From contig DATCKS010000158.1 in the NCBI GenBank assembly GCA_036562265.1, forward strand, positions 1 to 17,019: a stretch of 17,019 bases of DNA, in the 5' to 3' direction. The notes beneath the pieces were generated by a model. The model saw only the letters and a program-made list of their open reading frames with translations. It was not told where the DNA came from and ran no database searches. This DNA comes from DASVDK01 sp036562265 [NCBI: Thermodesulfobacteriota bacterium]. Its GTDB lineage: Bacteria > DASVDK01. The first letter of the stretch is position 1, and each line of letters opens with the position of its first letter. Made by a program: the position numbers and the translations under genes. Of this stretch, positions 7,845-15,879 are shown piece after piece.

Positions 7845-7892
7845 GCCGCGCGCCCCGCCGCGACGGGCACGCCCGTCCCCGCGGCGCGCGGC
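7845..7892. terminator. Nested hairpin between convergent genes, likely bidirectional terminator
   Basis: Bases 7845-7854 (GCCGCGCGCC) pair perfectly with 7883-7892 (GGCGCGCGGC). Inside, 7862-7868 (GACGGGC) pairs with 7871-7877 (GCCCGTC) around a minimal loop, so the element folds as a long interrupted stem. It begins 16 bases after the trxA stop and lies 81 bases beyond the stop of the convergent minus-strand gene, the place expected for a shared terminator. Only a short CTGCTTTCCC follows on the plus strand, so the U-tract is weak and the role is inferred. Confidence 0.5.
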
Positions 7893-7972
7893 CGCTGCCG
7901 CTGCTTTCCCAGACGAATCGGCATGGTAGCACGCTCCGGCCGAACCGCCGCCGTTCGGCGGCAGGCGTGCGC

Positions 7973-8506
7973 CTAGCGGCCGGGGTCGGAGGCGGCGCCG
8001 GCGATGACCGGCGTGTCGGGGAGGACCACCATGTGGAGGCAGCGCCCGGCGTCGTAGACCTCGACCCGCCGGCCGTCCTCGAAGGTGAAGACCACCCCGG
8101 TGAGCGGCTGGGCGTCCGACGGCAGGCCGGGCGCCGGCGCCGTGAAGCCGTCGCCGCCCCGGACCGCCTGGGCGACGAGCACGCGGGAGCCGAGTCTGGG
8201 GCGCCAGACCGGGTGGGCGTCGAGCGTGATCGGCTGCCAGGGGTTGGCGGGGTCGGCCTCGTGGGTCATGGCGCCCGGCGCGATCCAGATGTCGGCCGGA
8301 TCGGCCGGCCCCCCGGTCCCCGCACGGCCGAGCCCGACGACCAGGGTCGGGCCCCCCTCGAACGTCAGTTCCACCTCGGCGAACTCGAGGTCGCCGGACA
8401 GGGTCTCGGCCGCCAGCGCCCGCACCCGCGCCAGCGTCCGGCCGGCTAAGGCCGAGAGCACGGCGGCGGCTTCGGGTCGGCGCGGATCCTGATACGGGTC
8501 GGCCAT
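7973..8506 (-). CDS. Hypothetical protein downstream of rodA
   Basis: I do not recognise this 177-residue protein. It has no signal peptide or membrane segment, so it should be cytosolic. An N-terminal helix (residues about 10-37, Ala/Leu/Arg-rich) is followed by a beta-rich body. Two segments look alike: [16 protein letters not shown] (45-60) and [17 protein letters not shown] (138-154), which suggests a repeated beta-hairpin unit. The centre ([35 protein letters not shown]) is rich in Pro and Trp. The ATG at 8506 is two bases after the rodA stop, so it is probably co-transcribed as the last gene of the mre operon. A shape or envelope role is only guilt by association. Confidence 0.8.
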   Translation of the reverse strand: MADPYQDPRRPEAAAVLSALAGRTLARVRALAAETLSGDLEFAEVELTFEGGPTLVVGLGRAGTGGPADPADIWIAPGAMTHEADPANPWQPITLDAHPVWRPRLGSRVLVAQAVRGGDGFTAPAPGLPSDAQPLTGVVFTFEDGRRVEVYDAGRCLHMVVLPDTPVIAGAASDPGR

Positions 8507-8508
8507 CG

Positions 8509-9588
8509 CTAGAACATGTACCGCCGCATGGAGATGTTGAGCAAGAGGCCGACGCACGCGAGCGTCGTGACCACCGACGAGCCGCCGTACGACATCAGCA
8601 CGAGCGGCACGCCGACGACCGGCAGCACGCCGGTCACCATGCCGATGTTGATCGCGACGTGGAGGAAGAGGTACGCCGTGATCCCGTAGGCCAGGAGCGT
8701 GCCCAGGCGGTCCTTCGCCTTCAGGGCGATGTTGAGCCCCCAGAGGATGAGGACGAAGTAGAGCAGGAGCAGCAGGAAGGCGCCGAGGAACCCCCACTCT
8801 TCGCCCCACACCGCGAAGGCGAAGTCGGTGTGGTGCTCCGGCAGGAACTGGAGCTGCGACTGCGTGCCCTCCGTGAACCCCTTGCCGAAGAGCCGACCCG
8901 AGCCGATGGCGATCTTCGACTGCAGGATGTGGTAGCCGGTCCCCTGGGGATCAGCCTCCGGGTTCATGAACGTGAGGAGCCGGGAGCGCTGGTAGGGCTT
9001 GAGGTGCCGCCAGACCACCGGGCTCGCGGCGAGCCCGGTGCCGACGATGAGGAGCAGCGCCTTCAGGCGGATCCCGTGGATCGCCACCATCGCGCAGAAG
9101 ATGAAGACGATGATGAGCGCCGTGCCGAGGTCCGGCTGCTTCATGATCATCACGGTCGGCACCCCGGCCAGGAGCCCGGGGACGATCAGGTCGGCGAGGC
9201 CGAGCGGCTCGTCGCCCCGGCCGTCTCGGGAGAACCAGCGCGCCAGGACGACGATGACGGCGAGCTTGGCGAACTCGGACGGCTGAACCGCCACGGGCCC
9301 GAGCGGCAGCCAGCGCTGCGCCCCGCCGCCCGTCCGCCCGAACAGCAGCACGCCCGCCAGCATGGCGAGGACCACCGCGTAGCCGAAGTACGCCGCCCGC
9401 CCGATGACGTGGTAGTGGACCACGAGGAAGACGGCCAGCACGACCGAGCCGATGACGACCCACTGCAGTTGCCTGACGGCGTCGGGTCTCGAGGCGGAGA
9501 CGAGGTTCACGAGGCCGATCAGCGCGATGGCGTAGGTGAGCCAGAAGAGCGTCCAGTCGAAGTTCGTGGTGACGCGCCGATCGAACAC
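8509..9588 (-). CDS. rodA: Peptidoglycan glycosyltransferase RodA (SEDS family)
   Basis: A polytopic inner-membrane enzyme that polymerises lipid II into glycan strands during elongation, working with the PBP2 encoded just upstream. It has 359 residues with about ten hydrophobic segments. SEDS hallmarks are visible in order: [22 protein letters not shown] (Glu105 in SEFAK), [30 protein letters not shown] in the large periplasmic loop, and MSYGGSSVV near the C-terminus. The GTG at 9588 overlaps the PBP2 TAG by one base (TAGTG) and gives the expected short cytoplasmic N-terminus ([19 protein letters not shown]). The longer upstream frame is PBP2 sequence in another phase. Confidence 0.96.
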   Translation of the reverse strand: MFDRRVTTNFDWTLFWLTYAIALIGLVNLVSASRPDAVRQLQWVVIGSVVLAVFLVVHYHVIGRAAYFGYAVVLAMLAGVLLFGRTGGGAQRWLPLGPVAVQPSEFAKLAVIVVLARWFSRDGRGDEPLGLADLIVPGLLAGVPTVMIMKQPDLGTALIIVFIFCAMVAIHGIRLKALLLIVGTGLAASPVVWRHLKPYQRSRLLTFMNPEADPQGTGYHILQSKIAIGSGRLFGKGFTEGTQSQLQFLPEHHTDFAFAVWGEEWGFLGAFLLLLLYFVLILWGLNIALKAKDRLGTLLAYGITAYLFLHVAINIGMVTGVLPVVGVPLVLMSYGGSSVVTTLACVGLLLNISMRRYMF

Positions 9589-11453
9589 TACCCTCGCCCC
9601 CCGATCGGCGCCTGCACGTTCTCCCGCATCCGCTTGAGTTCCCAGTACCGCGCGATGACCGCCTTGACGACCGGCGCGGCGGCGCTGCTGCCGTGCCCCC
9701 CGTGCTCGGCCAGGGTGACGACGGCGATCTCCGCGTCGACCTCCGGCGAGAACGCCACGAACCAGGCGTGGTCGCGCAGGTGCCAGGGGATCTTGTCCTC
9801 GTCCTTGACCGAGTAGAGCCGGCTCGAGGCCTGCGCCGTGCCGGTCTTGCCGGCCATCCTGAAGTCCTTCGAGCGCTGGCTGTGGGCGGTGCCCTTCGGG
9901 TCCTCGAGGACGCCCAGGAGCCCGCGGGCGATCGCCCGGTTGGCCGCGGGGGTCGTCGGCGTGAGGCCGATGAGCTCGGGCTGCCGCTCGTACACGACGG
10001 TACCGTCGATGTCCACGACCCGGCTCACCACGTGGGGCCGCCAGAGCTTGCCGCCGTTGGCGAGCGACGCGTAGGCGTTCACGAGCTGGATCGGCGTGAC
10101 CGTCGTGGCGCCCTGGCCGATGGCGACCGAGATCGTCTCGCCCGGGAACCAGGGCTGCTTGAAGCGCCGCTGCTTCCAGGCCGTGGAGGGGACGAGCCCC
10201 GGCTTCTCCCCCTCGAGCTCGATGCCGGTCAGCTGGCCGAAGCCCATGCCGAGGGCCTCCTCGGCGATCCGATCGACGCCGAGCTTGTCGCCGAGCCGGT
10301 AGTAGTAGACGTCGCACGACTGCACGAGCGAGTCGTAGAGGGTCACCGCGCCGTGGCCCGAGAGCTTCCAGTCGCGGAAGACCCGCCGGCCGAAGGGGAA
10401 GGTCCCGCCGCAGTGCAGCGCCGTGTCGGGCGTGATCGCCTTCGCGTGGAGGCCGGCCGCGGCGACGATCGCCTTCCAGGTGGAGCCGGGCGGGTAGGTG
10501 CCCTGGATCCCCTTGTTGTTGAGCGGCTTCCTGGGGTCCCGCGTGAGGGCCTGCCACTCGGCCGCCGTGATGCCCCTCGCGAAGACGTCCGGATCGAAGG
10601 CCGGCGCGGAAACCATGGCGAGGACGTCGCCGTTGCGCGGGTCGATGGCGATCACCGCTCCCGACTTGCCCTGCATCGCCTCCTCGGCGGCGAGCTGCAG
10701 GTCGAGGTCGATGGTGAGGTAGAGGTCCTTCCCCGGGATCGGCGGGATCTCCCGCAGGAAGGCCACCTCGCGGCCCGCCGCGTCCACCTCGATGTGCTTC
10801 TGCCCGTGCACGCCCCGGAGGTACGTCTCGTAGCGGCGCTCGACCCCGACCTTGCCGATGAACTCCCCCTGCCGGTAGTCCCGGTACTCGGGGCGCTTGA
10901 GCTCGGCCTCGCTGATCTCCCCCATGTAGCCGAGCAGGTGGGCCGCGAGCTTGCCGTACCGATAGGCGCGTCGCTGCCCCACGTCGACGAAGACGCCGGG
11001 CAGGTCGAGCTTGCGGGTCTCGACCAGCGCCAGTTCGTCCCTGGAGACGTCCCCCTTGATGAGGACCGGCCGCCAGGGCGGGGCGGGCGGGCTCGCCTTG
11101 GCCACGCGGTCGGCGATCTCCTCCTCGGAGAGGTTCAGGAGACGTCCGACCCGCGCGATCGCCTCGGCGACGTCGCGCACGTCCTCGGGGATGAGCTTCA
11201 CGTCGAAGGCCGGACGGTTGTCGACAAGGATGCGCCCCTTCGCGTCGTAGATGATGCCGCGCGGCGCCGTCACGACCCGGATCCGGACGCGGTTGCTCTC
11301 CGAGAGGTTCCGGAACGTGTCGCCCTGGATGATCTGCAGGTACGTCAGCCGGAACAGGATCAGCGTGAAGACGCCGACGACCACGATGAAGGCGTACTGG
11401 AAGCGGTTGCGGAGTTCGCGTCCCTCGTGATCGCCGTCGCCCAGGTACACCAT
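9588..11453 (-). CDS. mrdA: Penicillin-binding protein 2, elongation transpeptidase
   Basis: A class B PBP of 621 residues that cross-links peptidoglycan for cell elongation. A single N-terminal membrane anchor (residues about 18-40) precedes the dimerisation/pedestal region with TAPRGIIYDAKGRILVDN. The transpeptidase domain carries the catalytic STWK (Ser324, Lys327), the second motif SCD (379-381) in place of the more general SxN, as in PBP2s, and KTGT (536-539). A short C-terminal tail follows. The ATG at 11453 is ten bases after the mreD stop. It pairs functionally with the SEDS polymerase RodA encoded directly downstream. Confidence 0.97.
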   Translation of the reverse strand: MVYLGDGDHEGRELRNRFQYAFIVVVGVFTLILFRLTYLQIIQGDTFRNLSESNRVRIRVVTAPRGIIYDAKGRILVDNRPAFDVKLIPEDVRDVAEAIARVGRLLNLSEEEIADRVAKASPPAPPWRPVLIKGDVSRDELALVETRKLDLPGVFVDVGQRRAYRYGKLAAHLLGYMGEISEAELKRPEYRDYRQGEFIGKVGVERRYETYLRGVHGQKHIEVDAAGREVAFLREIPPIPGKDLYLTIDLDLQLAAEEAMQGKSGAVIAIDPRNGDVLAMVSAPAFDPDVFARGITAAEWQALTRDPRKPLNNKGIQGTYPPGSTWKAIVAAAGLHAKAITPDTALHCGGTFPFGRRVFRDWKLSGHGAVTLYDSLVQSCDVYYYRLGDKLGVDRIAEEALGMGFGQLTGIELEGEKPGLVPSTAWKQRRFKQPWFPGETISVAIGQGATTVTPIQLVNAYASLANGGKLWRPHVVSRVVDIDGTVVYERQPELIGLTPTTPAANRAIARGLLGVLEDPKGTAHSQRSKDFRMAGKTGTAQASSRLYSVKDEDKIPWHLRDHAWFVAFSPEVDAEIAVVTLAEHGGHGSSAAAPVVKAVIARYWELKRMRENVQAPIGGRG

Positions 11454-11463
11454 GGCCTGACCC

Positions 11464-11997
11464 CTAGAGCAGTGACGCCGAACGCCGGTCGTCGGCCCCG
11501 GACAGCACGGTGCCGAGCCAGGCGTCGAGGCGGCCGAGCCAGTGGAACAGGAAGGGTGCGAGGGCGCCCATGAGGAGCGCCTGGAAGACGAGATAGCGCA
11601 GGAGGCCGTGGCCGAGCGCACGGCCGTCGAGGCCGAGGGCCCCGTAGAGGACCCGCAGGAGGAGCCCCTCGACCACCGTCGCGACCACCGCCATGACCGC
11701 GGGGGCGAGGCCGGCCGTCAGGTAGACACGCTTCGCGGCGAGGTAGCCGAGGAAGTAGATCACGACCTTCGTGACCGTGAAGAGGCCGAACGGTGCGCCG
11801 GAGAGCACGTCCATGGCGTACCCGAGGGCGAAAGCGACGAGACCGCCCGGGATCGCGTCGGACCGGCCCGACAGGTAGAGGAGCAGCAGCAGCACCAGAT
11901 CCGGCTTGAGCGCGCCGAAGGGGAGCACGTCGAGCACCGTCATCTGGAGGACGAGCGCCGCGCCGCCGAGCGCGAGGAAGACGAGCGGCCGCTTCAC
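11464..11997 (-). CDS. mreD: Rod shape-determining protein MreD
   Basis: A small integral membrane protein of 177 residues with about five or six hydrophobic segments; the family sits in the inner membrane and links MreC/MreB to the elongation synthases. The pattern of an N-terminal TM, a PDLVLLLLLYL segment, then ALGYAMDVLSGAPFGLFTVTKV fits MreD well (the family shows a conserved D-x-x-x-G-xx-G-L-x-x-x at this point). The start is GTG at 11997, overlapping the mreC stop as GTGA, so it is probably translated by coupling. Its position between mreC and mrdA is the canonical one. Confidence 0.93.
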   Translation of the reverse strand: MKRPLVFLALGGAALVLQMTVLDVLPFGALKPDLVLLLLLYLSGRSDAIPGGLVAFALGYAMDVLSGAPFGLFTVTKVVIYFLGYLAAKRVYLTAGLAPAVMAVVATVVEGLLLRVLYGALGLDGRALGHGLLRYLVFQALLMGALAPFLFHWLGRLDAWLGTVLSGADDRRSASLL

Positions 11998-13334
11998 CGC
12001 CGCGCCCCCGAGGTTGGCGCCCCGCCCGGCAACTCCCCCGCCGGCGACGGCGATGGTGCGGCCGGCAGAGCCGCGGGAGCCGCGGGAGCCGCCGGCGACG
12101 GCGATGGCGCGGCCGGCAGAGCCGAGGGGACCGCCGGCGACGGCGACGGCGCGACCGGCAACGCCGCGGGAGACGCTGGAGGAGACGCCGCGGGAGACGC
12201 CGCAGGCGAGGCCGCCGCCGAGGGGAGCGGCACGCGCGGCACGGGCGGCGTCGGGCTCGGCGTGGGGCTGGTCGCCGCCCGCGCCGGCTCGGACGGCGCC
12301 GCGGGCGCGACGCGACGCGGCGTGTCGGCGGGAATCGGGGTGGCCGCGACTCTCGGCGTCGGCGACGGGCTCGGCCGCGCGCTGGCCGGCGTTCGGGCCG
12401 GCGACGGCGATGCGGCAGCCGGCGGCGCGGGCGGCGGCTCCGCCGCCTCCGGCGCCGGCTCGGCCGCCCGGGCCGCCACCCCCGGCCTCGGCGAGGTGAG
12501 CGGCTCGTAGTCGCGAGCCGGGTGCGCCGTGACGACGAGGACCTCCTCGAGGCGCGTGAGGTCGACCGCGGGGGCGACCTCGACCGTCTTGAAGAGCCCG
12601 GTCGCCGTGTCGTCCACGCGGGTCACGACGCCGATCGGCAGCCCCTTCGGGAAGACGCCGCCCACGCCCGACGTGAGGACCAGGTCCCCCACGACCACGT
12701 CCTCGGTGCGGTGCACGTAGCGCATTTCGAGCACCGGCGTCACGCGGCCGTAGATGACCCCCCGCCCGCGGGAGCGTTGCAGGACCGCGTCGACCGCGGA
12801 GTTCGAGTCGGTCACGAGGAGGACCGTCGTCGTGCGCGAGGCGACCTCGTGCGTGCGGCCGACGACCCCATCGGGGCTCACGACGGCCATGCCGCGCTCG
12901 ATGCCGTCGGCGCTGCCGCGATCGACCGTGATCGTCCGGAACCAGCCGGAGACGTCGGCGCCGATCACCGTCGCCGGCACGGCGGTGAACCCGGTCCGCT
13001 CCCGGAACCCGAGGAGCCGGCGCAGCCGGTCGGTCTCGAGCACCGCCTCCTCGAGCGCCGCCCGCTCGAGCCGCATCCGGTCGAGCTCCGCCCTGAGCAC
13101 GGCGTTCTCGGCGCGGACGCCGACCAGGTAGACGTAGTCGAACCAGACGCTCGAGATGCCGTGGCCGATCCCGGTGAGGAGGCCGGCGAAGAAGCCGGTC
13201 ACGTCGAGGGCGATCTTGTCGAGGATCCCGAGGTCGCGGCGCTTCTCGTGCGTCCCGGTGAGGATGACGAGGCCCGAGAAGAGCAGCGCCGTGGCGAAGA
13301 GAAGGGCGCGGTATTTCCTGATGAAGTCGAGCAC
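11994..13334 (-). CDS. mreC: Rod shape-determining protein MreC with long Pro/Ala/Ser tail
   Basis: A bitopic scaffold protein of 446 residues. A signal anchor (residues about 9-26) is followed by a coiled coil (about 70-108, rich in Arg/Leu/Glu) and the periplasmic beta-barrel domain (about 117-270: VIGADVSGWFRTITVDRGS, GVVGRTHEVASRTTTVLLVTD, SGVGGVFPKGLPIGVV). MreC proteins usually end near here (about 270-330 residues in total). This one continues for about 165 residues of Pro, Ala and Ser with almost no aromatic residues, presumably disordered in the periplasm. The GTG at 13334 has GAGAGGGA just upstream. The stop overlaps mreD. The tail belongs to the same uninterrupted frame, so it is not a frameshift artefact. 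Confidence 0.94.
   Translation of the reverse strand: MLDFIRKYRALLFATALLFSGLVILTGTHEKRRDLGILDKIALDVTGFFAGLLTGIGHGISSVWFDYVYLVGVRAENAVLRAELDRMRLERAALEEAVLETDRLRRLLGFRERTGFTAVPATVIGADVSGWFRTITVDRGSADGIERGMAVVSPDGVVGRTHEVASRTTTVLLVTDSNSAVDAVLQRSRGRGVIYGRVTPVLEMRYVHRTEDVVVGDLVLTSGVGGVFPKGLPIGVVTRVDDTATGLFKTVEVAPAVDLTRLEEVLVVTAHPARDYEPLTSPRPGVAARAAEPAPEAAEPPPAPPAAASPSPARTPASARPSPSPTPRVAATPIPADTPRRVAPAAPSEPARAATSPTPSPTPPVPRVPLPSAAASPAASPAASPPASPAALPVAPSPSPAVPSALPAAPSPSPAAPAAPAALPAAPSPSPAGELPGGAPTSGARR
12040..12166 (-). repeat. Imperfect in-frame repeats in the mreC tail
   Basis: Three 34-bp near-copies start at 12040, 12091 and 12133, offset by 51 and 42 bases, both multiples of three. They encode three versions of A-L-P-(A/V)-A-P-S-P-S-P-A. 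Just upstream in the protein are shorter A-A-S-P repeats. The array is internal to the coding sequence and keeps the frame, as expected for a length-variable disordered segment. Confidence 0.75.
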
Positions 13335-13507
13335 GTCCCTCTCGTAGCGAACCCGGTTGGTGACGCCTGCCCTTCTCGAGTACGCCCCGGCTTCACCGGG
13401 GCCGGCGATCCGCGCCCCGTGGAGGTCGCGCCGTCCGCGCGGCGCGACTCACCGTCCCTTCAAGGCCCCGGCATCGGAAGGGGGCTCTTACGCCCCGGTC
13501 CCGACGC
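13335..13507 (-). promoter_or_regulatory. mreB-mreC intergenic region with several hairpins
   Basis: A 173-base spacer, the only substantial gap within the mre operon. On either strand it can fold as 13384-13390/13396-13402 (GCCCCGG/CCGGGGC, 5-nt loop), as 13425-13433/13440-13448 (GTCGCGCCG/CGGCGCGAC, 6-nt loop), and as 13467-13474/13510-13517 (CCCGGCAT/ATGCCGGG) enclosing a smaller hairpin at 13481-13496. The last one includes the mreB stop codon. None is followed by a U-run in the direction of transcription. I see no convincing promoter for mreC, so it is probably expressed by read-through from mreB, with these structures acting as processing or partial-termination sites. Confidence 0.5.
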
Positions 13508-14664
<1,157 letters not shown>

Positions 14665-14763
14665 GGCCCGAGTTACCGGAATCCGTCACTTTTTCCGCGG
14701 CGATCGCGGCGGCGGATCGCGCCGGGCACGCCACGGGCCTCGCAGCCGGCCTCCTAGCACGGA

Positions 14764-15879
14764 TCAGGCGCAAGGCAGCGTGACGGTGACTACGGTTCCT
14801 TCGGTTGACGAGGCGAGCACGAGGCGGCCGCGGTCGGCCTCGAGGAGCCTTCGGGCGAGCGCCAGGCCGAGCCCCAGGCCGGGCACCTGGCCGGTGAAGC
14901 CGGGGTCGACCTGCTGGAACGGCTCGAAGACCTTCGGCAGCTCGGCCTCGGGGATGCCGGGGCCGGTGTCGGCGATGCGCACCTCCGCCTCGCCCGCCGC
15001 GGCCGGCGCCGACCCGATGCGCACCTCGCCCCCGTCCCGGTTGAACTTGACGGCGTTGTCGACGAGCTCGCGGAGGGCGCGCCGGAGCCGGTCTTCCGCC
15101 GCCACGACCGTGAGGCCGACCGGGGCGGCCACGGTCACGCGGATCCCCCGGGCCGCGCCCGCGGCCCGGGCGTGGGCGGCCAGCTCGTCGAGGATCGGGT
15201 CGAGCGGGATCGGGGCGCTCGGCGCGGCCGCCGGCGGTTCGGGCCCGACCGCCTCGGCGACGCGCAGGAGCTCGGCGATGAGGTCGCCCAGGACGCCGGC
15301 CGCCTTCCTGGCCTCGGGCAGCCCCTCCTCGAGGAGCGCGGCCCGCCGGGCAGGCGACGACTCCTCGGCGAGGGAGTCGAGGAAGAGGAGCACCGAGGCG
15401 AGCGGCGTGTTGAGCTTGTGGGAGACGTGCGCGAGGAACCGGTCGCGCGCCCGGGTGGAGAGCCTGAGCGCCGCCAGGTCCGCCCGGAGGTTGCGCCGGT
15501 CGATGGCGCGCCGGAGCACCGCCGCGAGCGCCTGCACGTTGATCGGCTTCACGACGAAGTCGTCCGCCTCGGCCCGGAGCGCCGCGAGCACCATGTCCAT
15601 GTCCGCGTACGCGGTCATGACGACGACCACGGCGTCGGGGTTGTTGCGCTTCAGGTCGGCGAGGAGGTCGAGACCGGAGACGCCCGGCATGCGGACGTCG
15701 GTCACGATCGCGTCGAAGTGATCGGCGGCGATGAGCGCCGAGGCGGCGGCCGCATCGGCAGCCGCGACGACGTCGTACCCCTGCTGCGCGAGGAGGCGCT
15801 CGAGGACCTCGCGGATCGCCGCCTCGTCGTCGATGACCAGGATCCGCGGGCGCGAGGCGGCTGGCGCTCCCCCGGTCAC
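14764..15879 (-). CDS. Response regulator receiver-histidine kinase hybrid, no sensor domain
   Basis: A soluble two-component protein of 371 residues. Residues about 11-125 form a receiver domain with acidic pocket Asp17/Asp18, phospho-acceptor Asp61 (IVTDVRMPG), Thr89 and Lys111 (VVKPIN). A short helix leads to HisKA (about 140-210), where FLAHVSHKLNTPLAS carries His154. The HATPase domain has the N box LRELVDNAVKFN, the G1 box DTGPGIP and the G2 box GLGLGLALARR. There is no membrane segment or PAS/GAF domain, so the receiver probably gates the kinase in response to another kinase. The residue after His154 is Lys where Glu or Asp is usual. The GTG at 15879 overlaps the larC stop (GTGA). A cognate output regulator is not in the window. 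Confidence 0.92.
   Translation of the reverse strand: MTGGAPAASRPRILVIDDEAAIREVLERLLAQQGYDVVAAADAAAASALIAADHFDAIVTDVRMPGVSGLDLLADLKRNNPDAVVVVMTAYADMDMVLAALRAEADDFVVKPINVQALAAVLRRAIDRRNLRADLAALRLSTRARDRFLAHVSHKLNTPLASVLLFLDSLAEESSPARRAALLEEGLPEARKAAGVLGDLIAELLRVAEAVGPEPPAAAPSAPIPLDPILDELAAHARAAGAARGIRVTVAAPVGLTVVAAEDRLRRALRELVDNAVKFNRDGGEVRIGSAPAAAGEAEVRIADTGPGIPEAELPKVFEPFQQVDPGFTGQVPGLGLGLALARRLLEADRGRLVLASSTEGTVVTVTLPCA

Noticed and set aside
7478-7924. Minus-strand 148-residue ORF opposite trxA
   Set aside because: Fully antisense to a clear thioredoxin gene, with no recognisable domain.
9693-11573. Long plus-strand ORF opposite mrdA
   Set aside because: Antisense to PBP2, Arg/Asp/Gly-rich composition, no recognisable motif.
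12040-12240. Possible CRISPR or mobile repeat in the mreC tail
   Set aside because: The repeats are imperfect, in frame, spaced by multiples of three, and code for a Pro/Ala/Ser tail; there are no spacer-like unique segments or cas genes.
14680-14720. Intrinsic terminator after the kinase gene
   Set aside because: The GC palindrome near the run of five T/A bases is on the wrong side for minus-strand termination: the minus strand carries A's after the stem.
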